Part shown: one piece after another, positions 37,549-47,251 of the stretch | How the letters are laid out: the number at the start of each line of letters is the position of its first letter | Position numbering within the stretch: position 1 is the first letter of the stretch | Assembly: GCF_001042715.1 (NCBI RefSeq) | Contig: NZ_CP009687.1 | Location: forward strand, 2,781,418 to 2,845,417 | Direction of reading: 5' to 3' | DNA: 64,000 nt | Source: Clostridium aceticum | GTDB lineage: Bacteria > Bacillota > Clostridia > Peptostreptococcales > Natronincolaceae | Position numbers and translations under genes: made by a program | The notes under the pieces: model-generated | The model's input: only the letters and a program-made list of their open reading frames with translations | Told to the model about the DNA's origin: nothing | Database searches by the model: none

Positions 37549-37805
37549 TCCGAATTTTTTATAACGATTGCTTATGTATTCCGAGAGTGTTTTATCAATA
37601 TTTTCGATATCCCAAGACCATTACATCCTTTTTAAATTCTACATCATATTGTTTACTTCATTTTGCAATCCTCCTAATTAGATTTTATTATATAATATTC
37701 GTACTAGGTGTTACAACTATATTATACAATTACACCTCAGATCGGAAAGGTTTTTGAAAAAAAATATAAATTTTTTTGCTGTCCTCCGTATCTTAAAATG
37801 AAAAT

Positions 37806-37840
37806 GACGGCGGCTTTGATTTTCCCTCAAAGCCGCCGTC
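37806..37840. terminator. Strong terminator of the ABC operon
   Basis: GACGGCGGCTTTGA pairs perfectly with TCAAAGCCGCCGTC around a 7-base loop, and T-rich sequence follows on the minus strand. It lies about 70 bases beyond the ABC permease gene. Confidence 0.85.
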
Positions 37841-37911
37841 AACTAAATTTAACGCTAATGGTTTATTTGCATTATTTTCAAAGAGTGATGCTTTGAAAGA
37901 AATCTGTGCCT

Positions 37912-38628
37912 CTATTGCTGCTCGGCAAATCTCCACCAAGCAAATGTTCCTGCTGTTCCTGCTATACCTGTCAAAGCCAGAATTATTATGCTGCTCATAT
38001 TAAGGGTACCGGCAATTTGGAATAGCGCAGGAATAGTCCATGGAAAATAGGAAGCAAATCCCATATCTGACAATACTGTTGAAAGAATAACGATTAGTAA
38101 GACAAGACCTAATGGTGCCAAGTATCCTTTGCTCACATTTGCAAGAAGAGCTCCAGGCGTTGTAATAAAGATAAACAATAGTGATGTTATAAAGAATCTT
38201 AAGAAAGTATCTCCCACAAAAGCTGCCGACCAACCAGGCAGACCAGAGACAGCTCCTACAGCAAAACCAACAGCAAACATGAAAAGTGCAAGTAAAACAT
38301 CCCAAGCTAAAATCACCAAAAACTTAGATATTACGATACGCTCTCTTGACACAGGTTTTGCCAGCAAATCCTTAATCGTTTTGTCCGTAAACTCCCGACC
38401 AAATACCCATGCGGATATAAATGTATATCCAATTAATCCTAGAGCGGCAAGGGTATTAGGCAATTGTGTCAAATATACCTGCCAATTGATCTCGTCAACA
38501 CTAGCTGCTGAAATAATACCTATTCCCATCATGAGCGGTCCAATCAGAAAGACCAGAAACGTCAACCAAAACACATTTGAACGAATGACTTTTCGAATCT
38601 CGCAATACAAAACCGATAAAATACTCAT
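37912..38628 (-). CDS. ABC-2 permease, BcrB-like
   Basis: A 238-residue membrane protein with six hydrophobic helices. FGREFTDKTIKDLLAKPVSR near residues 70-90 is the typical cytoplasmic motif of bacitracin-type ABC-2 permeases. Its start overlaps the ATPase stop (TAATG). It is probably the export channel for a peptide or antibiotic; the substrate is unknown. Confidence 0.85.
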   Translation of the reverse strand: MSILSVLYCEIRKVIRSNVFWLTFLVFLIGPLMMGIGIISAASVDEINWQVYLTQLPNTLAALGLIGYTFISAWVFGREFTDKTIKDLLAKPVSRERIVISKFLVILAWDVLLALFMFAVGFAVGAVSGLPGWSAAFVGDTFLRFFITSLLFIFITTPGALLANVSKGYLAPLGLVLLIVILSTVLSDMGFASYFPWTIPALFQIAGTLNMSSIIILALTGIAGTAGTFAWWRFAEQQ

Positions 38629-39584
38629 TATTGATTCCCTCCTGTTATTTCAATGGTACGAAGAAAGTATCCTTCCAGAGTTTCTGTCATTATTCGAAGC
38701 AGAGTCGGTGGCTGGTTGACTCCAACGAGCAATTCCACTAGTCGCTCCGGAGCATCTACTGCGTGGCTATCGGTTAATTTGAAATGTCCGTCCATCATCT
38801 CCTCAAATGTATAGCCCTGCTCTTTCAGTACACGCTTTATGGCGTTTCTATCTCTACCATCTAGCGCCAGATTTTTCTGTAGTACTTGCTCCAGCCTATC
38901 CATTTCGATTTCTTGAACCAAATGGCCGTTATGAATAATCCCAATGCGCGTAGCTACTTTTGAGAGTTCCTCTATCAAATGGCTGGATATAAATACGGTT
39001 ACACCGGAATTCGCTAAATCGTTAAGCATATTACGAACTTCAACAACTCCAGCCGGATCAAGAGCGTTAATTGGTTCATCCAGTATCAAAACTTGCGGGT
39101 TGTGTATTATGGCTTTGGCAAGCCCCAGACGTTGCTTGTTCCCCATAGAAAGATTCCTCGCTTTTTTGTTTTTATATGGCTCAAGCCCCATTTTGCAAAT
39201 AGCCTGATTAACAGACGCTTTATCTGATACTCTTTGCATACGTCGTGCTATATCCATATTTTCAATTACGGTTAATTCTGGATAAAAAGTGGTTTCCTCC
39301 AAATATCCAATTTTATCCCATAATTTATAGTTTCCGGCATAGACCCTCTCGCCCAATATGTGCAGCTTACCGGAGGATGGCCTGAGCATCGCTAAAAGCG
39401 TCTTTATAGTTGTTGTCTTTCCAGCACCATTCAACCCGAGAAATCCATATATTTCTCCTCGTTTCACCTCCAATGATAGATTGTTCAAGGCACTAAAGTT
39501 ACCAAAATTTTTGTGCAGCCCTTCAATTTGTATAGCTGCTCGATCGCTGTTTTTTTGTCTTGAGAATATCTGCATTTCATGCAA
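38628..39584 (-). CDS. ABC ATPase, BcrA-like
   Basis: A 318-residue ATP-binding subunit. Walker A is GLNGAGKTT, the signature motif is NLSMGNKQRLGLAKA, Walker B is VLILDEPINALDP, and the H-loop is FISSHLIEE. A C-terminal extension of about 90 residues is typical of BcrA. An ATG at 39575 (MQIFSRQ) is slightly better spaced from AGGAG than the first one. A terminator separates it from the upstream two-component genes, so it is a separate unit. Confidence 0.9.
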   Translation of the reverse strand: MHEMQIFSRQKNSDRAAIQIEGLHKNFGNFSALNNLSLEVKRGEIYGFLGLNGAGKTTTIKTLLAMLRPSSGKLHILGERVYAGNYKLWDKIGYLEETTFYPELTVIENMDIARRMQRVSDKASVNQAICKMGLEPYKNKKARNLSMGNKQRLGLAKAIIHNPQVLILDEPINALDPAGVVEVRNMLNDLANSGVTVFISSHLIEELSKVATRIGIIHNGHLVQEIEMDRLEQVLQKNLALDGRDRNAIKRVLKEQGYTFEEMMDGHFKLTDSHAVDAPERLVELLVGVNQPPTLLRIMTETLEGYFLRTIEITGGNQ

Positions 39585-39694
39585 CTCCTTTCATATAGTG
39601 CTTTTATTCTAATAGGTTAATATCAACTGAATCTAAATTATTGGCCACTCCGGAAAAAATGATAAAGCAAGGATTGCATCGGATACTGAAAAGA

Positions 39695-39736
39695 AAAAGC
39701 ACCTGTAAATGGTATTTCCCATAAACAGATGCTTTT
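39695..39736. terminator. Terminator of the two-component operon
   Basis: AAAAGCACCTGTAAATGG and CCATAAACAGATGCTTTT form a long imperfect stem with a short loop. It lies just beyond the end of the histidine kinase gene on the minus strand. Confidence 0.65.
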
Positions 39737-39761
39737 ACAGAAGATAGTCTTAATCTCTCAC

Positions 39762-40802
39762 TTATTCTTCCGACATTCCCGAAGGCAAAAGAATAGTAAA
39801 GACGCTGCCTTTTCCCGAACTGCTGTCAACTTCAATGCTACCTCCTGTAAGGTCAATAATTTTTTTAACCAAGGTCAATCCAAGCCCGTTTCCGGTCATA
39901 GAGCGAGATGCGTCGCCTTGATAGAACTTATCAAAAATGCGTTGCATTGTTTCTTCATCCATTCCTTGCCCATTATCCCGTATACAAAACCGTATCGATA
40001 AACCTACACGAGTTAAGCTGACTTGTATTATTTCGCCACTATCTGTGAATTTGATCGCATTATCCAAAAGGTTTACCCATATATGTTGGAGCAAGTGTGC
40101 ATTGTTATAAATATTGATGCTCTCTAAATCTACCTCCATCGTAAGATTTTTTGCGCTCCATTTAGGTTCCAACATCAGTATGGCAAGGCGGATTTGCTCA
40201 TCCAGCGCGTAAATCTTTTTTTCGTTAATGATTTCTACGGTTTCAATTTTTGATAAATTCAAGACATTCGTAGATAATTCAGCCAGCCGCTCCGATTCCT
40301 GTATAATAATATCTAGGTACTCGCGCCTTTCTTCAGCGGTTAGAGTTTCGTCTTGCAAGATTCGTACAAATCCCTTAATTGAAACGATTGGCGTTTTAAA
40401 CTCGTGTGAAAAATTGTTGACAAAGTCTGTGCGCAAGAGCTCAATCCCCTCCAGTTTCCGTGCCATTTTATTAAAACTCACAGCAAGGGTTTCAAGCTCT
40501 GGAATGTTGCTGCCATTTACTCTAACCGTAAAGTCGCCCTTAGCCACATTATCCACGGCTTCAATCAGGTTGCGCACGGGCTTAAGCATCCACCTGCTTA
40601 ATAAAGCTGTAATGGCAGTTCCTATCGCTACGCCTACAAGCATTAACACATAAGATAAAAAAGAAATTGATATGTCATTTCGGTCGATAATACCCATAAC
40701 TTCCATCAAACGCATAGATAATCCGATTATTAAAAGAGATGAGAACATTACAAAAAACACAAAACTCACCAGTACAGCAGCAAGACCCATTCTTTTTTTC
40801 AT
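39762..40802 (-). CDS. Sensor histidine kinase, VanS-like
   Basis: A 346-residue kinase. Two membrane helices (about 8-30 and 45-68) with a short extracytoplasmic loop are followed by HAMP (MLKPVRNLIEAVDNVAKGDF), phosphoacceptor box NFSHEFKTPIVSIKGFVRIL, and ATPase boxes NLLDNAIKFTDSG, DNGQGMDEE and GNGLGLTLVKK. The start overlaps the regulator stop by four bases. It is likely to control the BcrAB-like pair next door. Confidence 0.9.
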   Translation of the reverse strand: MKKRMGLAAVLVSFVFFVMFSSLLIIGLSMRLMEVMGIIDRNDISISFLSYVLMLVGVAIGTAITALLSRWMLKPVRNLIEAVDNVAKGDFTVRVNGSNIPELETLAVSFNKMARKLEGIELLRTDFVNNFSHEFKTPIVSIKGFVRILQDETLTAEERREYLDIIIQESERLAELSTNVLNLSKIETVEIINEKKIYALDEQIRLAILMLEPKWSAKNLTMEVDLESINIYNNAHLLQHIWVNLLDNAIKFTDSGEIIQVSLTRVGLSIRFCIRDNGQGMDEETMQRIFDKFYQGDASRSMTGNGLGLTLVKKIIDLTGGSIEVDSSSGKGSVFTILLPSGMSEE

Positions 40803-41473
40803 GATTTCTTCACCGCTTTATATCCCAATCCACGCACAGTTACGAGTTCAAAATCAGGATTATCTTTTAATTTTTCCCGTAGTCTGCCCATATGGACATT
40901 CAATGTATGTTCATCCGATTCTATATCCGGTCCCCAAATTTCATCCATCAATTGCGCGCGTGTAAAAATTACATTCGGATAGCTCATCAGCTTGAAAAGC
41001 AAATAAAATTCTTTTTTGGGAAGGGCAATCGTGTTTTCTGCTTGCGTTACGGTAAGCCTACTATAATCCAAGGTGGTGCTCCCAATTGTTATTTTCTGTT
41101 GATTCACGATTTGTGCCCGACGTAATAAAGCTTTTATGCGAAATAGCATCTCCTTCTCATCAAACGGCTTTGTCATGTAGTCGTCTGTCCCAACGAGGAA
41201 GCCTCTATGCTTTTCCTGAATTTCCTGTTGTGCTGTAAGCATCAATATAGGGATGGTTTCTCCCACATCGCGCAATTCTTTGCAAAGTTGATAGCCGTCC
41301 ATCCTCGACATCATTAAATCCAAGACAATCAAGTCAAAATGGTGCTTTTCCATCATGTCTAAAGCATCGAGACCGTCTTTTGCAGCAAACGTAGTATAGC
41401 CTCCCCGCTTTAGGACAGCGCAGATCAGTTTTAGTGTATTGATATCATCTTCAACTACTAAAATATTGAACAC
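40799..41473 (-). CDS. Response regulator, OmpR family
   Basis: About 224 residues. Receiver: VVEDDINTLKL, Asp in LIVLDLMMSRMDG, Lys in TKPFDEKEM. Winged helix: LPKKEFYLLFKLMSYPNVIF, DEHTLNVHMGRLREKL and VRGLGYKAVKKS. A frame opens at 41488, but GGGAGG stands six bases before the GTG at 41473, so that start is preferred. The remnant at 10365 is a broken relative. Confidence 0.9.
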   Translation of the reverse strand: MFNILVVEDDINTLKLICAVLKRGGYTTFAAKDGLDALDMMEKHHFDLIVLDLMMSRMDGYQLCKELRDVGETIPILMLTAQQEIQEKHRGFLVGTDDYMTKPFDEKEMLFRIKALLRRAQIVNQQKITIGSTTLDYSRLTVTQAENTIALPKKEFYLLFKLMSYPNVIFTRAQLMDEIWGPDIESDEHTLNVHMGRLREKLKDNPDFELVTVRGLGYKAVKKS

Positions 41474-41593
41474 AAGTTCACCTCCCAATTCTACTCTCTC
41501 AATTACCTATTCCATTTTATTATTCTCAAATCAACTGTACCTCAATTTTTGATCCATTATTTATATTGCAAGCATCGGCATATTATCTGATAA

Positions 41594-41775
41594 CTAAATT
41601 TTATTCTGTCTGTGTTTTCGATATCGGCCATCTGCAGGCTTCTCTGCTTCCTTTGGAATAGCCCATACACGCACGAACCGCACAACACCAGGTATACGCC
41701 TTTCCACACACAGCTTTTGAATCCGTCGCTCAGAAATTCCCCATTTTAACGAAGCCTCTTTTGAGCAAGAACCTA
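41594..41775 (-). pseudogene. Helix-turn-helix protein remnant
   Basis: The end of a 98-codon frame reads CSKEASLKWGISERRIQKLC and RIPGVVRFVRVWAIPKEAEK, with PADGRY following. This is the pattern of small helix-turn-helix proteins linked to mobile elements. The first 38 codons of the frame do not match and are probably unrelated sequence across a junction near 41775. Confidence 0.55.
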
Positions 41776-42198
41776 AAGAGTATCTAAGATTTATAAATGA
41801 GAAAAGGAGTATTAGTGAAGCTAGAAAGGAATGCCAGAAAAAGAATAATGGAATGCACTTAGAGATAGGGAGTCTCCTTCCATCTGCCATATATATATTG
41901 CGACTGCATTATCCAAGCATTTGGTTTCCCAATATATTCAACTTTGCTATCTACTACAGCATCTAAATAGTATCTTATTAATAGTTTCTGTTTCTAATTC
42001 CACTACATTTGGTTTTTTCAAAATTCCCTCCATAATATTACTTCCCTTAAACATAATTATCCACCAACGACACCTATGCTGATTTCGTTAGTCATCTTGT
42101 CAACTCACCACGTCAATATCCATATCATCTTCTTGATCATCTAACCTGCCTATCTTGGATAAGTTCCCACAAAATAAAAATCCGTAATCATCCTGCCG
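41776..42198. other. Intergenic, fragmentary
   Basis: The plus strand from 41770 reads EPKEYLRFINEKRSISEARK, a charged fragment I cannot assign. A short minus-strand frame near 42032 begins MEGILKKPNVVELETE. GTTGAG-type sequence near 42095 resembles 28400. No intact gene. Confidence 0.3.
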
Positions 42199-42335
42199 GT
42201 TTGAAACCAGATCTCAAATCACGGAAACCCTTTATTTATAAACTTTTTTATCCCCAAAACATCGTATTAACTTTCACCCTTGACATTAATACTACCGTCT
42301 CGTCGGTATTAAAATTTGAAAACATATCCCCACAA
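42199..42335 (-). pseudogene. rumA 3'-end remnant (copy G)
   Basis: The minus strand reads VDMFSNFNTDETVVLMSRVK followed by VNT-stop, with the core variant CTCGTCGGTA at 42299-42308. This is the copy whose DMF motif is closest and in frame with the DETVVLMSRV end, as in intact RumA. The tail side carries GGAAACCCTTTATTTATAAA, shared with copy E. Confidence 0.65.
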
Positions 42336-42580
42336 ACTATCATCATGAAATCTTATTAAAGTAGATGATAGTTTTATGGAAGAATTAAAAACCTTTCACT
42401 AATAAACATTAGGTGAAGTTCACTCAATCATAAAGCTCAATGAACAGCTCAGCATAAGTATTTTTGTTTTGATTTCTGATGCTTTATTATTAATTTGTGA
42501 TTTGATGTTTCTATTTTACTTTTGCCAAAGCTTTTGTACTTAAAACGTGCTGGGCATTAATTGCATATAAATATAATTAT
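42336..42580. other. Intergenic, no gene seen
   Basis: AT-rich sequence between remnant G and the end of the DUF4062 gene. No feature is recognised. Confidence 0.3.
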
Positions 42581-45355
42581 TTATTCAAGTAATCCAAGCT
42601 CCACCTGTATCTCATTAACAACTTTACGCACTACATAGTTTGTATCTACAGATGCTTTTTGAACAATGTATTTGAATGTTTCAAAATCAATATCTTTTAA
42701 TAGGTGAATATTTCTCAGTATTTTATTTTTTATGTAGACATTATCTTTGTCCATTAGCTTAACTAATTGATTGCATACAACATTCTTATTCTCTATGTTT
42801 CGCAATAATAAAAACAGGATTTGAACCGCATTCCAACGAATATTCAAGTCGGATTCCACACACCATTCTATTGCCTGTTGCAATATTATATGTTCTAACT
42901 GAATGTCAGGCACAGGGGAGTTGTTAGCTTCTAGATAATTCAAAAATGCTACACTAGCTTTTCTGTTTGATAAAGTATCATCGCCAATATCTACTAATGT
43001 ATTAAGCAACCCTACTGTTATATCTTCGCCTAAGCAATTATATAAAAGAAGTGCAGAAAACTTTAGATTTGTTTCATTTAAATTCGTTATGATAGCCTGC
43101 GCCTTTTCCACCTGCGGTTTGCTCGACAACAATTCTATTATCTTATTTTTGTTACGCTCTTGTACGCTAGATTGAGATTTTAGCAAGTAAACCAGCAGTT
43201 CTATAGCATCTATTTTTACTTCAATCGTCTGGTTTTTTCTTAATAATGTTTCACTCGAGACTTCAAACGCAGAATCAATTAATTCATTAGAAAACTTTGC
43301 CGTACTTTGTTGTAAGATATTTTTGATAGTAATATGTGGCTGATTCCCTCGACCAAAAAATGTCCCATTTTTTCCTTGTTCTTCGTTGTCTTTCTGCACT
43401 TGAGTTATATATGACTTCAGAAAGTCTGGCATATCCGTTTTCTCTTCTGCAGTTGTCTCCAAACGGTAAGTGCTGTTATAAAAATCTGGCATTTCATCAG
43501 CAATTATTTTATCAAGTTCTTCTGTTAGCTCTCTATGCTTTTTCCTGAGTGTAAACAACGCTGCCTCTAGACTATGAATATGTATCCTTTCATCTGGATT
43601 TCGCACGATATTTATAATGACTTCCAATAGATTGGCTACATTTTCTGGAGATGCTTCATCAAGACTTACGCATTTCCGAATCAGTTTAAATATTTCGTCG
43701 TAAAACCGACGTTTATTATTATGAATACAGTTGCATATGATGTCAATTAGTTGGTTCTGAGAGATACGCAAATAACTCCCTTCAAGGGTAGGGAATATCT
43801 CGTAACCGATTACGGTTACGGAATTTTTATCTTCAATCCATTTGGAAATAAGCTCATATAACTCAGACCATACAAAACTGAATCTTTCATCATCCATATA
43901 ATAGCAAGTAATTCTAAACGCATTTAGCTTGCTAATAAACCGTTTATGAGCAATTGGTCTGTTGTTCGAAAAAGAATAAATTTCATATGCATCGTTTTCA
44001 TTCATCTTACTTAGCAAATCACCAAAGCATCGGATTATTCCATCAACTTCCTTCTGTTTTCCATCTATAATTGTCGTTTTTAAAAGAATTTTTTTTATGT
44101 TCCAATCTGAATATCTCGTTGCACAATAAAAGGCAATTAGTTTTATGCGTTTGTACAGTAACTGTAAATGGGTAAGTGATCCATTATACATCGCTAATAC
44201 ATAAATGCCTGTAAGCGATTTGATATGTACACCTAGCCCGTGACCAAAAGTAACTGTTCCGGGAGTTTCAGTTTTATATTTAATAGCTTGTTTTATTATA
44301 CCCTCATAATAATTACTGTCTAGCCTATCCAATAACGGATAATAAAGTAAAGATTGACTGTTATCCAGTTCTTTTTGATATTTCTGATTTAGCGAATAAG
44401 TATTTCGGCTTTCCTGCAAGAACAAATCTTGATTCCGTAAATCAATGAGTATATCTTTTATAAGCCATTCAGATAAGCAATTTTGCTTTGCTATTTGCAA
44501 GGCTTCATCTAGTTTATTTATACAAGCTTTTTGATCTCCGGAATAATATGCCCTGATAGCTTCATATCGCTTCTTTGTTACAGTAAAATGCTGAGTAGTT
44601 TGGTGTTTCTCAATTTCAAGCAATAATAAACCCAAGCTATCTTCATTGATGGTAGCCCCTTCAAATAGCACAGGGAGAAAATCTGCACATAATTGGTCTA
44701 TGTTTCCTGTTTTTTTCACTTCGTCATATGAAAGCTCAAGAATCAGCTTTGTAAAATATTCAATACAAGCGTCAATATTGGTAAGTACATCTTTTTGTGC
44801 AATACTGTCTGAATAAATGGATAATTCAACATTTGAAATATCAGCGGATTGCTCTGTCAATGACTCTTCATGCCATGTTAAACGCCCTTTGCAGTAGTGC
44901 TTATATATCATTACTAAATCGTTAATTAAATCAATTGCGCCGCTTTTAATAAGGTCTTTAAAGTCATGTATAGTTTCACTTTTTGCGTATTGTGCACCTT
45001 TCAAGCTTTTTTGTAGCGGCGTTTCTTCTTTCGAGGATTGGTCGCAAAAATAGAAAAGTGATTTGATGCCATGCTTTTTTGCAGTATCAATTTCCTTTTG
45101 AACACCTAATGGAACACCATCACTATTATCAATCAGGAATATGCACACATCACAATCTTCCAGTGCAAATGTATAGTGCTGTCCCGCAGAAGTAGTAGCA
45201 GCCCCTTCAGATTCAAAGACATAAACTTTTGCAAAACCTGTTGATTCAATTAATGTTTTAAGTGCTTCACGCACGAAATTATATTTTTGTTTTTCAGGCT
45301 CATCGCCACATGCAGAACTTATAAATATTTGTATTTTTTGCTCAGGTATAATCAT
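42581..45355 (-). CDS. DUF4062 protein with long helical C-terminus
   Basis: A 924-residue cytoplasmic protein. Residues 1-140 match the DUF4062 domain, a Rossmann-like fold (KIQIFISSACGDEPEKQKYN, HYTFALEDCDVCIFLIDNSD, VQKEIDTAKKHGIKSLFYFC). The remaining 780 residues are almost wholly alpha-helical, with HEAT-like pairs near the end (WCVESDLNIRWNAVQILFLL, KDNVYIKNKILRNIHLLKDI). I see no Walker A, so it is not a STAND ATPase. DUF4062 is often the sensor or effector head of large proteins in defence-rich regions. A role in phage or plasmid defence is inference. Its neighbours are a RhuM gene and rumA remnants. Confidence 0.75.
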   Translation of the reverse strand: MIIPEQKIQIFISSACGDEPEKQKYNFVREALKTLIESTGFAKVYVFESEGAATTSAGQHYTFALEDCDVCIFLIDNSDGVPLGVQKEIDTAKKHGIKSLFYFCDQSSKEETPLQKSLKGAQYAKSETIHDFKDLIKSGAIDLINDLVMIYKHYCKGRLTWHEESLTEQSADISNVELSIYSDSIAQKDVLTNIDACIEYFTKLILELSYDEVKKTGNIDQLCADFLPVLFEGATINEDSLGLLLLEIEKHQTTQHFTVTKKRYEAIRAYYSGDQKACINKLDEALQIAKQNCLSEWLIKDILIDLRNQDLFLQESRNTYSLNQKYQKELDNSQSLLYYPLLDRLDSNYYEGIIKQAIKYKTETPGTVTFGHGLGVHIKSLTGIYVLAMYNGSLTHLQLLYKRIKLIAFYCATRYSDWNIKKILLKTTIIDGKQKEVDGIIRCFGDLLSKMNENDAYEIYSFSNNRPIAHKRFISKLNAFRITCYYMDDERFSFVWSELYELISKWIEDKNSVTVIGYEIFPTLEGSYLRISQNQLIDIICNCIHNNKRRFYDEIFKLIRKCVSLDEASPENVANLLEVIINIVRNPDERIHIHSLEAALFTLRKKHRELTEELDKIIADEMPDFYNSTYRLETTAEEKTDMPDFLKSYITQVQKDNEEQGKNGTFFGRGNQPHITIKNILQQSTAKFSNELIDSAFEVSSETLLRKNQTIEVKIDAIELLVYLLKSQSSVQERNKNKIIELLSSKPQVEKAQAIITNLNETNLKFSALLLYNCLGEDITVGLLNTLVDIGDDTLSNRKASVAFLNYLEANNSPVPDIQLEHIILQQAIEWCVESDLNIRWNAVQILFLLLRNIENKNVVCNQLVKLMDKDNVYIKNKILRNIHLLKDIDFETFKYIVQKASVDTNYVVRKVVNEIQVELGLLE

Positions 45356-45625
45356 AGCGCACTCCTCACAAAATTCATTTTAACAAATTTTAGAATTTAG
45401 CATCTCTACCGGCAACGTAGCAGATTCAGCAACCAACAAAGACGTATATAGTGTTACTAATACTCTTCTTTTATTCGAATTCTATCTTCGCAAGGGTCTT
45501 TCTCTTTATCAAAGTCAAGAAATCTTTCTAATCACATTCAAACCAGTATAGGGCTGCAATTCCCGGATCAGCATTATACTTCTTCTTCGTTTTACAGATA
45601 TTCCCATTATTACTGTAATACGCAC
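45356..45625. other. Intergenic, unassigned fragment
   Basis: The minus strand just after the RhuM stop contains AYYSNNGNICKTKKKYNADP and ALYWFECD-stop (about 45617-45525). I cannot assign it. The rest carries the promoter region of the DUF4062 gene, without clear boxes. Confidence 0.3.
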
Positions 45626-46633
45626 TTACTTTTTATATCCTTTACCCAGCAATTTCATTTCCATATCTTCTAGAGCATCTATATAATCTTTTTCAACTTG
45701 AGAAATATCATTTAAATGCAAAGCCTTATATTTCTTATACTCTTCCTTTGCTTTAAGTTCAGCTGTCTTAGCACTAATCTTTCCCGCATGAGTTAGAATT
45801 TCATGCTTGGACAATTTCAGAAATCCATCTAATGTTTCAATCCAATCTGACATATACATCGGGATTCTTCTTCTCGCCTGCATTTCAGCAAATTCAAGAT
45901 AAGCAGACACAACACTGTTCAAAGCAGCTAACTCATCTTCTGTGCAATAATTTTTTGCTACCAGTGCATCTGCTTGTGTAGGCTGTTCTCCCTTGAAACT
46001 AAGCATACCCATATGAGGTTTATCTGCATTTGCTGCGTAATAAATCTTTTCTGCAGCAGTTTGACCATGTGCAGCCCAATGCATTTTGTTTTGCACTGTT
46101 TTAAAAAACAACATTGAAGATTCCATTCTTGGATCATAATCAACGCTTGTCGCGTAGATATCAAGAACTTTCCTCCAGAATACTTTTTCCGATGAACGAA
46201 TATCACGAATTCGCTCCAACAGTTCATCAAAATAAATTCCTCCGCCATTATTTTTTAGAAGGTCATCATTCATGGCGAATCCTTTTTTCATATATTCTTT
46301 TAAAACATTACTTGCCCAAATTCTAAACTGTGTACCTCGCAAGGATTTTACACGATAGCCCACAGAAATAATTACATCTAAATTATAATGGTCAACTTGA
46401 TAATCTTTTCCGTCAGAAGCAGTGTAGGCAAATTTTGCCCACACTGAACTTTTTTCAAGTTCACCTTCTTTAAAAATATTTCTTATATGTTTACCAATTA
46501 CACTTCTATCTCGCTGAAATAATTCAGCCATTTGGTCAATGGATAGCCAAACGGTATCATTGTCAAAAGTAGTTTCTATTTTTGTCAATCCATCTTCAGT
46601 CTGGTACATTATAATTTCAGAGTTCATATTCAT
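45626..46633 (-). CDS. rhuM: RhuM-family protein
   Basis: A 335-residue protein of the virulence RhuM family. Typical segments: DDTVWLSIDQMAELFQRDRS-like start, HIRNIFKEGELEKSSVWAKF, YNLDVIISVGYRVKSLRGTQ, FRIWASNVLKEYMKKGF, and MHWAAHGQTAAEKIYYAANA in the second half. The N-terminal region is Bro/KilA-like DNA-binding in character. The family is common on genomic islands and its biochemical role is not established. The gene is alone on its transcription unit. It is intact. Confidence 0.88.
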   Translation of the reverse strand: MNMNSEIIMYQTEDGLTKIETTFDNDTVWLSIDQMAELFQRDRSVIGKHIRNIFKEGELEKSSVWAKFAYTASDGKDYQVDHYNLDVIISVGYRVKSLRGTQFRIWASNVLKEYMKKGFAMNDDLLKNNGGGIYFDELLERIRDIRSSEKVFWRKVLDIYATSVDYDPRMESSMLFFKTVQNKMHWAAHGQTAAEKIYYAANADKPHMGMLSFKGEQPTQADALVAKNYCTEDELAALNSVVSAYLEFAEMQARRRIPMYMSDWIETLDGFLKLSKHEILTHAGKISAKTAELKAKEEYKKYKALHLNDISQVEKDYIDALEDMEMKLLGKGYKK

Positions 46634-46799
46634 ACTCCTTGCGCACTTTTCTTTTATTATACACGTTTCATCAAAATATTCCCAGTATTATGCAAAACAG
46701 AGACTAAGTTTACGTGCCATTTTATTGACTCAGACTTAGCCTCTAATAATATGATATTTTATTAAAACTCATTATTTCTGTGATTTGATCCAATCAATT

Positions 46800-47180
46800 A
46801 TACTATACCAAAATTCTTCAACGCATCTTTGATTGCTTCCACCTTTTCAGGCGTTGGGTGTTTTCTTGAATTTTTCAATTCCTCCACTACATTCGGGACA
46901 TCATGCATCGGTAATCCTAAATCTCTTTTTACTTCTGCGATATAAGCCGTATGCACTTTGAAACCATACTTGCTTTCTATATACTCTTATATCATCTTAT
47001 AGGTAACTTTTTCGCTTGGTCTATAATCCTCAGCTTTTTCAACAATCTTGCCCACTGGAATTTTCCCGTCACCTTCACCAAACTCCACATTTACGTTGAT
47101 ATGTGTGTCTGCTTTTTTGTGGGAAAGAAGTACTACCGTCTCAACATGGGTTTTTATAGGATGATGATAATATTCGGTAG
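46800..47180 (-). pseudogene. rumA 3'-end remnant with full C-terminal extension (copy I)
   Basis: This is the longest remnant. The minus strand reads THVETVVLLSHKKADTHINV, NVEFGEGDGKIPVGKIVEKA, YRPSEKVTYKMI-stop-EYIE, KYGFKVHTAYIAEVKRDLGL and EELKNSRKHPTPEKVEAIKD to a stop near 46800. The core CTCAACATGG is at 47140-47149. One internal stop (near 46989) kills the frame. Copy A is the same type. Confidence 0.8.
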
Positions 47181-47187
47181 AATATAT

Positions 47188-47219
47188 ACATCCCCCCTTA
47201 GGCTACTAAGGGGGGATGT
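47188..47219. terminator. Strong terminator after the large SLH gene
   Basis: ACATCCCCCCTTAG pairs with CTAAGGGGGGATGT around a 4-base loop. It lies about 35 bases past the SLH gene end. It probably acts in both directions. Confidence 0.8.
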
Positions 47220-47251
47220 ATTTAATGGTTTCAACCTTGAATCAGGAATGA

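Noticed and set aside
37708-37896. Plus-strand 62-codon frame between the hypothetical gene and the ABC operon
   Set aside because: It spans the strong terminator at 37806-37840 and has no ribosome site.
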